A DNA stretch of 64,000 nt from contig OZ025246.1 in the NCBI GenBank assembly GCA_964019155.1, forward strand, positions 765,105 to 829,104, read 5' to 3'. Positions 14,662 through 22,527 of the stretch are shown in pieces. The position numbers and the translations under genes are program-made. The first letter of the stretch is position 1. Each line of letters opens with the position of its first letter. This stretch comes from Osedax fenrisi. Taxonomy: Eukaryota; Annelida; Polychaeta; Sabellida; Siboglinidae. Below the pieces are notes generated by a model. It ran no database searches. It was not told the origin of the DNA and worked only from the letters and a program-made list of their open reading frames with translations.

Positions 14662-15687
14662 TTTAGAAATTGGCTAATGTCCAACAAAAAACCTATTGAC
14701 CCAAATGTGGGTCATGAATCATGACTCATAAGTTGAGAACCACTGTTAAAGATGATGATGATGATAATGGTGCTGATAGTATAAGGCTATGTGCTAAACC
14801 TGAAGCCCACAGCACCCTACAGCGTTCATGATCGAAGCATTGTGCACTACGGAATACGGAACTTCCTTCTCGATAGCCCTCAGTATCAGATCTGTGTGGG
14901 TAGTCGCGCTGTGGGAGGTCATAGGTCATTACATTATTATCACGTGTACGCTAGTGTGAGTAGTCGCATTGTGGGAGACACAGGTCATAGGTCATTACGT
15001 TATTATCACATGCGGGTAGTCGCACTGTGGGAGACACAGGTCATAGGTCATTGCATTATTATCACGTGTAGGCTAGGTGTGGGTAGTCACACTGTGGAGA
15101 CATATACCTATTTAAAGAAATGTATACAGCATACAGCATACTACATAGAAATAAGAGTTTAATATTCTAAGAAAGTATGTAAATATCAGTATGTGAATAT
15201 ATATATATATATATGTATGTCTATTTAATTAATATTACGCATATATAATTGAAATAGGTTTTTAATTGTCAACGATAACATATTATAAAGAGTAGTAAAT
15301 AAATATTTACAATAGTATTACCATATTAATATGCTACAATTACTAATGAACAATATAACACTACTTAGATGTAGCATAACTATTTACTATTAGTATTTAC
15401 TAAGAGTCTATTACTGATGCATGCTGTATAGCGGTGCTATGACAATACGCCTAAAACTGCTATAACCCAAACGGATCTCCGACAACCAGGAAACAGACGT
15501 CTTCCGTTTTAGCTTCATCCAGCATAGCATCTGAACATTGTGAAAGAGTTAATAACAGTGACTAGCGTTAATTAACGCATGCTTAATATGCAATATAGAA
15601 TGTATGGCGTCAATATATGTGTGTTTGTGTCGTATTATATCATACCTATCATATTTATATTTAAATTGAACACAAATTATATTTGTA

Positions 15688-15730
<43 letters not shown>

Positions 15731-17232
15731 CATACAAATATATATGATTATTTGTTAATTTTATAATATATAATTTTACGCCATTCAATTTTTAAATTAT
15801 TCTTCGATATGTATCACGCTTATCTTTATTATTGATAGATATTAATGAATATCATATAATATAATAAATGAATATTATATATATATTTAGATTTATATTC
15901 TTTCATGTATTACAATTATACGATATGTATATTTATGAATAAACTGTACATAAATTTGTAAATTATTATTTAAATGTTATGTATTATATCAACATTTATG
16001 GTATTAAGTTATTCAATGGAATCCAAATCATGGTAAAAACGAAGCTAGGGCCCTCACAAAACATTTTTAGATCAGTTGAAAACGATGTGGACCTGAATAT
16101 TGGCAATATGGCAAATGCAATGAAAGACAGGATGTTTGGAAAAGAATTGTAACGAATACTCGAGCAACCCACTCGACCCAGTAAAATATTGCATTTATTC
16201 TTTTGATTATACATTTACTTAAATAATGCACATCAATCAATCGATAGAGTGCTTAATGGTATTGAGGTTATCAACACAAACTAACCGCATTCTTGTTCGA
16301 CGTGTGTCCTGTCTGTTAGTATTATCTCTCGACCGTAGAATTCCTCCTGCATAAATATTGTTAATATGATGTTAAAATGACATTATATTACTGGCGTTAT
16401 CTATATTAATTACCTATTCGATACTATGTATATAATATACTATATATACTATATTTAATTATTAAAATAGTGCATAGTTTTATGAAAAATATGCTTACAT
16501 TCTAACTAATTAAAGATATTCATTATGGTATTTAAAATATCCGTATGTAAAATACATGAATAAAATGATATTGTATACTATTACTTTAATATAATATTAT
16601 TTAATTCATGTATACATGATATTTTAAATGTCATATTACTATAATTAGTTAGAATGTAAACGTATTTTTCATAACACTATCATAGTGACTATGTAATTTT
16701 TGTAGAAGCAACCTTTATTATTTATATTAAAATAATTATTATAATAATGATAAAGATCTCTATTTCAATAATTAATATTTATATATATCAATATTATATA
16801 TACAGAGTTTACCCACTTAATTTTATGTTAGTAAAAACTGAATTGATTAATTACTACACTATTTTTGTAATTCTTTGAAAATATTTTTATTTTTTTATTT
16901 AAAAAAATTTTAAATTACAAATTATAATTTTACAACTATGTTTAAAAATAAAATTGATTTTACATATATATTATACATAAGAGTGTATACATATATTAAT
17001 AAAATATTTTATATGTGCTTCAATAAATTTATTGTATTTAATTTTTGCAATTTTATTTTGAGTGATAATTTAAAATGTATATATATATTAATTTAACCAG
17101 AACTTCTTTTCCGACGGTTAATATTGAAGTGTATGCTTCTAAATAGACTGTCTTTGATTTTTTAACTAATGCTAATCCTTTAACTGTTATATCATCACAA
17201 CCAGCTAGACCTAATCCTATAAAATACAACAT
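5939..17232 (-). CDS. DPH5: DPH5, diphthine methyl ester synthase (nine exons, complete)
   Basis: Exons in transcript order: 17232-17098, 16346-16286, 15530-15467, 14908-14800, 13616-13496, 12523-12484, 8930-8821, 8092-8015, 6105-5939. They join to 885 nt, giving 294 residues; all eight junctions keep phase and use GT..AG. The family is a SAM-dependent tetrapyrrole-methylase-fold enzyme that methylates the modified histidine of elongation factor 2 in the cytosol, the second stage of diphthamide synthesis. Seen: the canonical start MLYFIGLGLAG, LEAYTSILTVGKE (exon 1), VVGDPFGATTHTDL around residues 81-94 (SAM-binding loop), NASIMNAVGCCGLQ (exon 4), SIVFWEDSWKPESF (exon 5), RKIYEPPRYMS (exon 7), CVALARVGASDQKI (exon 8) and GGPLHSLVI near the C-terminus. 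Length is close to the usual 285 or so. The tail ends in a low-complexity threonine run, unusual for the family. Introns hold a LINE, a SINE and splice-site minisatellites. Confidence 0.96.
6187..6450 (+). mobile_element. tRNA-derived SINE, copy 1
   Basis: The head GGCTGCGTGGCTCAGTTGG looks like the 5' half of a tRNA with an A box (TGGCTCAGTTGG). The B-box region is degraded (GGGTTAGAGC). The body and tail (ATGATCGGCTCTCGTTAAAA, GCCATATATGGTTATAAGT, GGATGGGATGAAAGGACTCC, then CAAATAACAATA) are shared with the copy at 24431-24711. It lies in DPH5 intron 8 in antisense orientation. Confidence 0.75.
6451..8014. other. Rest of DPH5 intron 8
   Basis: AT-rich intronic sequence with a GT-rich patch at about 6800-6970 (TGTATGTGTG type). 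No exon or other RNA gene recognised. Confidence 0.5.
8159..8405. mobile_element. Foldback element with nested hairpin (GGTGTGAAACCCCT ends)
   Basis: The left arm AAAGGAGTTTCACCCCAACT with following CTCTAATAATAAGAG and AGTTAAACTCTAATATTT is repeated inverted up to GGTGTGAAACCCC at 8405. Inside, GTAAAAGGAGTTTCTCACC and GGTGTGAAACCCTTTTAC form a second, shorter inverted pair, so a smaller relative seems nested in a larger one. A single related end sequence (GGTGTGAAACCCCCT) recurs at about 39596. It lies just upstream of the acceptor of DPH5 exon 8. Confidence 0.7.
9155..9190. repeat. (TA)n microsatellite
   Basis: Long alternating TA tract in DPH5 intron 6. Confidence 0.9.
9661..9763. repeat. 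(CA)n microsatellite with ACACAT interruptions
   Basis: About 100 bp of CA repeats interrupted by ACATAC, directly abutting the 5' end of the LINE at about 9780. The LINE may have integrated at, or be 5'-truncated into, this tract. Confidence 0.9.
9780..12415 (+). mobile_element. 5'-truncated non-LTR retrotransposon, CR1/L2-like
   Basis: The element consists of the last part of an apurinic-type endonuclease, a full reverse transcriptase and an AT-rich 3' UTR with TA repeats, ending near AAACAACAACAACACAC at about 12415. It sits in DPH5 intron 6, antisense to the gene, with its 3' end within about 80 bp of exon 6 (12484). The long open frame implies a recent insertion. Clade placement (CR1/L2/Daphne type) rests on the motif style RPISQLPLLTKILEK and YADD and is provisional. 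Confidence 0.88.
9785..12247 (+). CDS. LINE ORF2 polyprotein: endonuclease C-terminus plus reverse transcriptase (5'-truncated)
   Basis: The reading frame is open from about 9785; the first in-frame ATG is at 10199, giving 682 residues to the stop at 12245-12247. Upstream of that ATG the frame reads VYRPPNN, NLVILGDFNFHYD and LLTDHYAI, the C-terminal motifs of a LINE endonuclease (catalytic Asp-Asn and His). After it follow RT motifs in order: NYRPISQLPLLTKILEK, LLDLSSAFDT, GVPQGSILSPILF, the active site YADD at residues 409-412 counted from the ATG, KYLGVNFN and a thumb-like SRLQYCNSLF. The protein makes a DNA copy of the element's own RNA at a nicked target. The N-terminal endonuclease half is missing, so the copy is probably not autonomous. 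Codon use is AT-biased like the host DNA. Confidence 0.93.
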   Translation: MPILLVYRPPNNCHTTFALEFTNFIHEHNYDNLVILGDFNFHYDSDKLHHQDFKRRCNELNLTQHVNCATHTHRHILDLILTYNHSNILIHKPTRSTLLTDHYAINSQLNILNSRQTLLTYRCIRKINIDEFSSDFISMINKTQITVLNLNTILKQLLNQHAPLKTNYLTLHNETPWFNSKLNNLKVLFRKSCRLFTKSPSHSNLIDLRKNRYIYRNELKSTKTDYLTNKINDCSHDYKRLYSITKTLLGKNKNSTLLHFPDDQLCKKFAEYFKDKINTICNRLSCTFDPLYNAPQILPCTSTLTHFTVPTNTAIYNYIVTARCSSPHDPIPLYLIKKLASTLTLTYKNIIDDSLLTGTIPNLLKNAIITPIIKKTNLDSSEFSNYRPISQLPLLTKILEKTVYTQLSHYLTENMLLDIRQNAFRKLHSTETTVLSLFDDLYNSLDTGQPIQLILLDLSSAFDTLRHDILLERIRNIGIQDVTMEWFSNFIKDRNYSIKIRNNYSKSYIIDHGVPQGSILSPILFSIYLIPLQTIMKRYPSITYNLYADDIELHATITNSTQLQDCLNELQNWLTNNNLLLNHNKTELLNITNDPNTYFPDIIINQHKIIPTNSVKYLGVNFNNKLNLDKHYSLLTQSTTAQLFNIKKIRPYLNRNTTKLLTQTLILSRLQYCNSLFTGTEKLKIDKLDKIMNRSIRNIYRLQKTDYTTSITDLCKKLNWLNTEDSINYKILTILKKTITYNLPYNLRNKIKHKPNTRLLCNNNSTILHQPITHCIKYERRKFSSSSTIRWNKLPPQRSNQNISINIFKKKLKKCLIDKH
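12420..12473. repeat. (CA)n microsatellite next to DPH5 exon 6 donor
   Basis: CA repeat with a short TACTCG interruption. On the transcribed strand it is a GT repeat beginning about 10 bases after the exon 6 donor (GTATGT). Confidence 0.9.
13430..13530 (-). repeat. 49-bp tandem duplication containing the DPH5 exon 5 donor
   Basis: On the minus strand the end of exon 5 with its donor (GCTTTGCCTTCTGGGTAAGT) is repeated 49 bases downstream as GCTTTGCATTCTGGGTAAGG. The second copy holds an intact GTAAGG donor whose use would add 49 nt and shift the frame. Confidence 0.75.
13857..13894. repeat. (TA)n microsatellite
   Basis: Alternating TA tract in DPH5 intron 4. Confidence 0.9.
14900..15105 (-). 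repeat. About 60-bp minisatellite carrying copies of the DPH5 exon 4 acceptor
   Basis: About four units of the type GTAGTCGCACTGTGGGAGACACAGGTCATAGGTCATT(A/G)C plus a TATTATCAC segment. The first unit overlaps the exon: on the minus strand CTCCCACAG is the real acceptor and CGCGACTACCCACACAG is coding. Later units in the intron repeat CTCCCACAGTGCGACTACCC, so several decoy acceptors precede the real one. Confidence 0.8.
15690..15727. repeat. (TA)n microsatellite
   Basis: Alternating TA tract in DPH5 intron 2. Confidence 0.9.
16020..16200. other. Unassigned coding-like segment in DPH5 intron 2
   Basis: GC-richer than its surroundings. On the plus strand it encodes a short frame starting MVKTKLGPSQNIF and ending FGKEL-stop. 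On the minus strand a 72-residue frame runs through it (RVGCSSIRYN, FSTDLKMFCEGPSF). I recognise neither. It could be a fragment of a retroelement or a processed pseudogene. Confidence 0.35.
16467..16681. mobile_element. MITE-like foldback, about 40-bp inverted ends
   Basis: The left arm ATAGTGCATAGTTTTATGAA..ACATTCTAACTAATTA is repeated inverted at TAATTAGTTAGAATGT..TTCATAACACTAT. A second inner pair (GGTATTTAAAATATC / GATATTTTAAATGTC) lies inside. No ORF. It sits in DPH5 intron 1. Confidence 0.75.
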
Positions 17233-17790
17233 TATCAGGAAATATTTAAATTCAAATATTATTATTGGGTTTGGGTCAAATGTCAATAAATTGACCAATG
17301 ATAAATTAAAATATATTTTATATCTTTGATAATTTGCCACAATATTTAAATTTAAATTATAATGTCCAATCGTATATAAAATAAATAGGTTAAATTATAA
17401 TATTTCCATACAATAATAATAACCTTGCTCTCAGGTTGGACATTTTTGTATTCATGTGTATATTGAAATCTTATTTTTATTAATAGCTCAATTCTTACTT
17501 ATTTATATACATATATGTATATATAGATACATATTAATTAATTGTTATAAAATTCATCATTTTGTTCGTCTAATTATTAAAATAATATTATAAATGATAG
17601 TTCTTCAATTACAGATTTCTTAATTCAAATCTATTTTTATTATAACCTATTTCGCAGTTATATGAAATATACTATAAAGAGTATATAATATATGGTATTG
17701 TCATAATAATGTATAGACTTAATAAATTACGTATTATTATAATAATTATATTAAATTAATTGCGTAACCTTAAATTAAACCATTAATATT
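17233..17790. other. DPH5 upstream region
   Basis: AT-rich DNA upstream of the DPH5 start codon. It must hold the promoter and 5' UTR, but I could not recognise a TATA box or initiator in sequence this AT-rich. Confidence 0.4.
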
Positions 17791-17794
17791 AAGG

Positions 17795-17885
17795 GGATAA
17801 TCATATGCGGATCCTAAAATAATTTTAAAAATTTGAATTTTATATGAGGCGTGTGCATCTGACCGCGCGCAATAAATGCAATGTT
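17795..17885 (+). repeat. Inverted-repeat copy A (pairs with 20665-20745)
   Basis: ATCATATGCGGATCCTAAA, then AT-rich sequence, then AGGCGTGTGCATCTGACCGCGCGC. The reverse complement of 20665-20745 reads the same with a few changes. They may be terminal repeats of a roughly 2.9-kb DNA element or two opposite copies of one short repeat. Confidence 0.6.
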
Positions 17886-18096
17886 CCAATGATATAAATA
17901 AACTGCTTCCAATCTATATCAGTGTATTCTATATTTAGAGTAATCTTTTATGACATTGTAATTGCTATATTATATAAATATCCATTTATTAAATGATTTA
18001 ATGTAACTTTAAATTAATGATTAATACATGAATATACCTTATATTATGTGTATGCGTAGCCGTTAATGTGTATGAGTACGCGTATATATTCGTACT

Positions 18097-18097
18097 C

Positions 18098-18143
<46 letters not shown>
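18097..18143. repeat. (TA)n/(TG)n compound microsatellite
   Basis: TA tract continuing into GT repeats. Confidence 0.9.
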
Positions 18144-18264
18144 ATGTGAGTAGAATCACAAACAAATATGTGTATAATAATATAAAATAATAATAAGACA
18201 ATTATTATAGCAAAGGTACTAACTAAACAAAATTATCTAAAAAACGTATTTATTCCTATTTAAT

Positions 18265-18386
18265 AGGTATGTAAGTTTAATATTTGTATTTTAATCAAGT
18301 GATTAAAAACCAAACGTAATGATAATAGGCTATTATTATTACATTTGGAATCACTTAATTAAAATACAAATATTGAACGTACATAC
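18265..18386. mobile_element. Short foldback element
   Basis: GTATGTAAGTTTAATATTTG TATTTTAATCAAGTGATT is mirrored by AATCACTTAATTAAAATACAAATATTGAACGTACATAC. Arms are about 45 bp, spaced by about 30 bp with CCTATTATCA / GATAATAGG-type inner complementarity. It lies next to the 3' tail of the LINE at 18390. Confidence 0.7.
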
Positions 18387-18387
18387 T

Positions 18388-19890
18388 TTACTTACTTACT
18401 TTTACTTTTATCGGTTTAAGGACTACTGCTGTGCGTGAGCATTCGGTCGTCCGTAGGGGGGGGGTTGTTATTGTGTTGGAGGGAAAGCTCGAGAGAATAA
18501 ATGGGTCTTGAGGTGGCGTTTGAAGGTGGGTGTGGAGATGATAGTGCGCAAGTGGTTGGGAAGGGAATTCCAGTGGTAAGGGGCAGAAAGGGAGAAGGAG
18601 CGAATATGGGAAGAGTGGAGATTGTATAGGTGGGGTGTGTCTAGGATAAAGGTGTTGGAGGAACGGGTATGGAGTGTGGTAGTGGGCATGTAGAGGTGTA
18701 GTAGTGAGGCAAGGTAGTCAGGGGAGTTATGGTGGATGGATTTGTGTATAGTTAGGGAAAGTTTGTATTGTATTCTGTAAAGGACTGGTAGCCAGTGTAG
18801 TTGTTTAAGGAGAGGGGTAATGGAGTCGGAGGAACGTCTGGGAAGTAGGTAGACACAACGAACTACAGCATTTTGAAGTCGTTGTAATTTGTTGAGTTTG
18901 TAGGTGGGGAGGTTGAAGAGTAGGGAATTGCAATAATCGAGTGGGCTAATATATGAGGAGGCGATGGTAATGGCGATGGGGAGGGGAATAGAATGTCGGA
19001 TTTGTCTGAGGCAATGTAGGTGATAGTGGATGGATTTATGCATGTGTGCGATATGTAGGTCAAGGGAGAGTGTTGTGTCAATGTGGAGTCCAAGATTACG
19101 GATGTGTTTGGAATAAGGTATAGGGGAATTATCAACTGTAATGGGAGGTGGATCAGGTAGGGAGGAGGAGCGTAATGGTAGGTGGAGGAAAATTGCTTCG
19201 GTTTTGTTAGGGTTCAGTTTGAGAGAGTTAGAGGTGAGCCAATCATGAATAGACTTAATGCAGGAGGAGAGTCGGTTAGGGGCATACATAGGGGAGTCTG
19301 TGCAATTAATGTAAAGTTGGAGGTCGTCAGCGTAGGAGTGAAAGGATATGTCGGGATAATCGGTAAGAATATTGAATAGGGGGAGGAGGTAGATATTAAA
19401 GAGGAGCGGGCGAAGGACAGATCCCTGTGGCACTCCGTGGGTGATGGGTTGGGAGGGGGATAAGTGGGAGTGTATTCTGACTGAGGAGGAGCGGTTGGAT
19501 ATATAAGATGTGAGCCAGTCGAGGGGAGTTCCAGAGATGCCAATGGATGCGAGTCGGTGGATGAGTATGGTATGATTGAGGGTGTCGAACGCGGAACTCA
19601 TGTCGAGGAGGACAAGTATAGTTCCGCGGTTACTATTGAGGTTTGAGAGTATATCAGAGGTGATAAGGGTGAGGGCAGATTCGGTGGATTTGTGGGGAAG
19701 ATAGGCGCTTTGGAATGGGTTAGGTATTTTATTGGTGGTGAGGTAGGAGATGAGTTGAGGGGAGACGGTATGTTCCAGGATTTTGGAGTGGATTGAGAGG
19801 TTGGAAATGGGTCGATAATGGGAAGGATTCAGGGAGTCAAGGTTAGGCTTTTTTAGGATGGGGGTTATTGCTGCAACCTTGAAGATGAAC
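18388..19890 (-). mobile_element. 5'-truncated GC-rich non-LTR retrotransposon
   Basis: A reverse transcriptase frame runs on the minus strand from about 19885 to the stop at 18468. A short 3' UTR follows, then a tail of AAGTAAGTAAGT-type repeats at about 18410-18388. It is 5'-truncated: an in-frame stop lies at about 19893, right beyond the homology. Base composition is far more GC-rich than the DNA around it, suggesting recent arrival from a different family. Confidence 0.88.
18468..19885 (-). CDS. LINE reverse transcriptase (5'-truncated, otherwise open)
   Basis: From 19885 the frame reads AAITPILKKPNLD, HYRPISNLSIHSKILE, FQSAYLPHKSTESAL and LLDMSSAFDTLNH. From the first in-frame ATG at 19601 it continues for 377 residues: GVPQGSVLRPLLFNIYL, the active site SYADDLQLY, LKLNPNKTE and SPLDYCNSLLFNL (thumb). 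These are the ordered RT motifs of a CR1/L2-type LINE. The endonuclease and the RT N-terminus are missing. The C-terminus runs to a normal stop. Codons are strikingly C-ending (CTC, CAC, TCC), unlike the AT-ending codons of the LINE at 10-12 kb, so the two belong to different families. Confidence 0.92.
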
Positions 19891-20354
19891 TATAGTGAAT
19901 CTTTACCTTTTACTAATACAAAAATAAATATATTATTATATTCAATATTTTATATATATTGACTAATTTACTCATTTATTTAAATTAAAATATCATATTA
20001 TTTATTAAAAAAATTGTTCTTTATATAGAGTCAAAATTAATAAAAGTTGTTTTTAAAAAAATATAAAAAATCTTATAATATTGATTTTAATGATGTATTG
20101 TTTAAACAATAAGATTATAATTTTATATTATCTATTACATATAAAATCTCTAAATAATATATAATTGTATATTATCTATTACATATAAAATCTATAAATA
20201 ATATATAAATGTAAATTATATAGACAATAGTAGGTTTAATATAATATAGATAATATTATATTTAATTATATAGACAACACTAGGTTTTTATATACACTAT
20301 TAACATACTCCTACATATACATTATACACATTCCATGTGACATTGTATTCACAG

Positions 20355-20360
20355 ATACGC

Positions 20361-20406
<46 letters not shown>

Positions 20407-20495
20407 TATATGATACACACTAATACGTACATACATAAGTATATACATACGTTCATACATATATAAATGCATACATACATGTAGTATACATATAC

Positions 20496-20569
<74 letters not shown>

Positions 20570-20570
20570 C
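20355..20570. repeat. Long (TA)n tracts
   Basis: Two TA tracts (about 20357-20410 and 20500-20568) with TACATACATA-type sequence between them. Confidence 0.9.
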
Positions 20571-20664
20571 ATACATATATAGTATATGTTGTGAGCATAT
20601 GTTGAACCTACGATTATTTAAAATAATGATATATTAGACCACACCCTCAATCACAGAAATATCG

Positions 20665-20745
20665 CCGAAGCATTGAATTGAAATGATCGCGCGTAAATGC
20701 ACACGCCCCTTATAAAGTTTAAATTTAGGATCCGCATATGATCGT
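20665..20745 (-). repeat. Inverted-repeat copy B (pairs with 17795-17885)
   Basis: Contains GCGCGTAAATGCACACGCCCC and TTTAGGATCCGCATATGAT, the reverse complement of the motifs at 17795-17885. Confidence 0.6.
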
Positions 20746-20929
20746 AATCCAAGTTTAGATATATAATTATTTAATTTCTATAAATCATTTATTAAATGTT
20801 ATAATAAAATAATAATTTACAAATTATTTTAATAAAATATATTTCTTATATCTTATAATAATATGAATTTTTAATTATTGCACTGTTTAAGTATTAAAAT
20901 CTTGTCATGAAGATTATTTCACTCGATTA

Positions 20930-21345
20930 ACAAAGCATATAAATACATTGTGCCATATATGTTAAAAAGCTTTTTAAAGTCAATAAATATATGGTATAAA
21001 TTCCCTCTTTCGATATTCGAGTTGTCGTTTCTCTATTGACATACAAAAATTAAAAATATCTGCTCTACTATACTATGACCTTTGCCTCGAAACCCGTCTG
21101 ATAGTATAACTGATATTATATCATCTGAACTTATAGTTCTACTTGAGTGTCTATTAAGAATAATGTGGTGATTCATCAAGCTAATTGTACTAACATTTTG
21201 ACATATGCGAAGATCACATGACTGGGTGTAGGCACAAAATAAGCCGGCTCGTATAATATATGATTTTAATACATTAATTTCTTCCCTAACTTTCTTATAA
21301 GATAATGATCTAAAATTGTAATATTGGTTTTTTGATTCCAAATTG
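20930..21345 (-). pseudogene. Decayed reverse transcriptase fragment of a second LINE type
   Basis: On the minus strand the ORF from 21341 reads CQNVSTISLMNH, IILNRHSS, SDGFRGKGHSIVEQIF. After a stop it continues LYHIFIDFKKLFN and TMYLYAL. This order matches LINE RTs with GFRxGRGTxxQIF followed by LYHVFIDFKKAFD. Stops and missing residues show it is dead. Motif style differs from the CR1/L2-like copies, so it is a second LINE lineage. Confidence 0.7.
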
Positions 21346-22527
21346 AGGGTCCGAGGGCCTATTCAAATTTAACATGAAAATGATAGGAAAATTAACATGA
21401 TACACGAATAAGCAGTAGATAAAAATAATTAATACACGTTTTTATTTATATTTAATTATATTTGAATAAAATCAGCATAAAGGGTACAAGAAATATTATG
21501 TAATAGAATAAATTAAAAAAATAAAAATAAATTACTATTCTAGGAAATATTGATTATATATTTCTAATATCTATATTAATTACAAATGTTTTCAAAAATA
21601 TAAATATAAAATGTTATTATATATATATAATGTTATTATATATATTTACAAATTAAAAATGAATATATATATAACAAATAAAATATATGAATTTTTCAGA
21701 AAATATATTAATTCTCTACACAAAAATATCATATTTATGTGTATCTTCAATTTAAAGTATAAAGTAAAATTAAATATTTCATGTTTGTCGAAAAATATAA
21801 TATTTTAAGATAAATAATTTTTTTTTAATATTTTATTAATTAAACGTGTATATTAATATAAGTTACTCTTTCACTCTATATAAATCTAATATTAAATAGA
21901 ACTTTAAAATTGTCGTTGATGAATAGTTTTATTTATGTATATTATATTTATATTGTGTACCAGCGGAACTAAACTCCTAACCGATGACCCACCAGTGATG
22001 AGTCACTCTAGGCTGAAGTGAATCACTAGGGATTGCATTCATTTTTAGATATTATTTATTGGGCTAGATTTGTTAGCGCAGTGCTAAATGAAAACTCTAG
22101 TATTTGTTGTGCTCCTCCATGTACTCCATATTTCAGATAGATATTAATGCAACTGTTTCTATATAGTATAATAGAGTATAGTATGTGTAAACCCTAGGAA
22201 AGATGTATATGCTAAAAAGAGATTGAAATATAGACCTTGTTATTATTGATTTGAAAAAATAATATACATGAGAATATATATATATATTCACATTCTATAA
22301 TCTATATATATAAATATAGAATACCATTGATCTAGTGCAAAGTGATTTCGTGGGGAGTAATCTCGATAATGATAATACATATAATACATATAATAATGAT
22401 AATACATATTAATGTACATTTTATTTATAATAGTAGAATTTACACTGCGAACGAAACACCGCACCTTACGAGATCACTGATTAACTATGCGTACATTACA
22501 TGTACAACACGATACAACAGGTAGAAG

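Noticed and set aside
14791..15162. 123-residue plus-strand ORF with repeats
   Set aside because: Antisense to DPH5 exon 4 and the minisatellite next to it.
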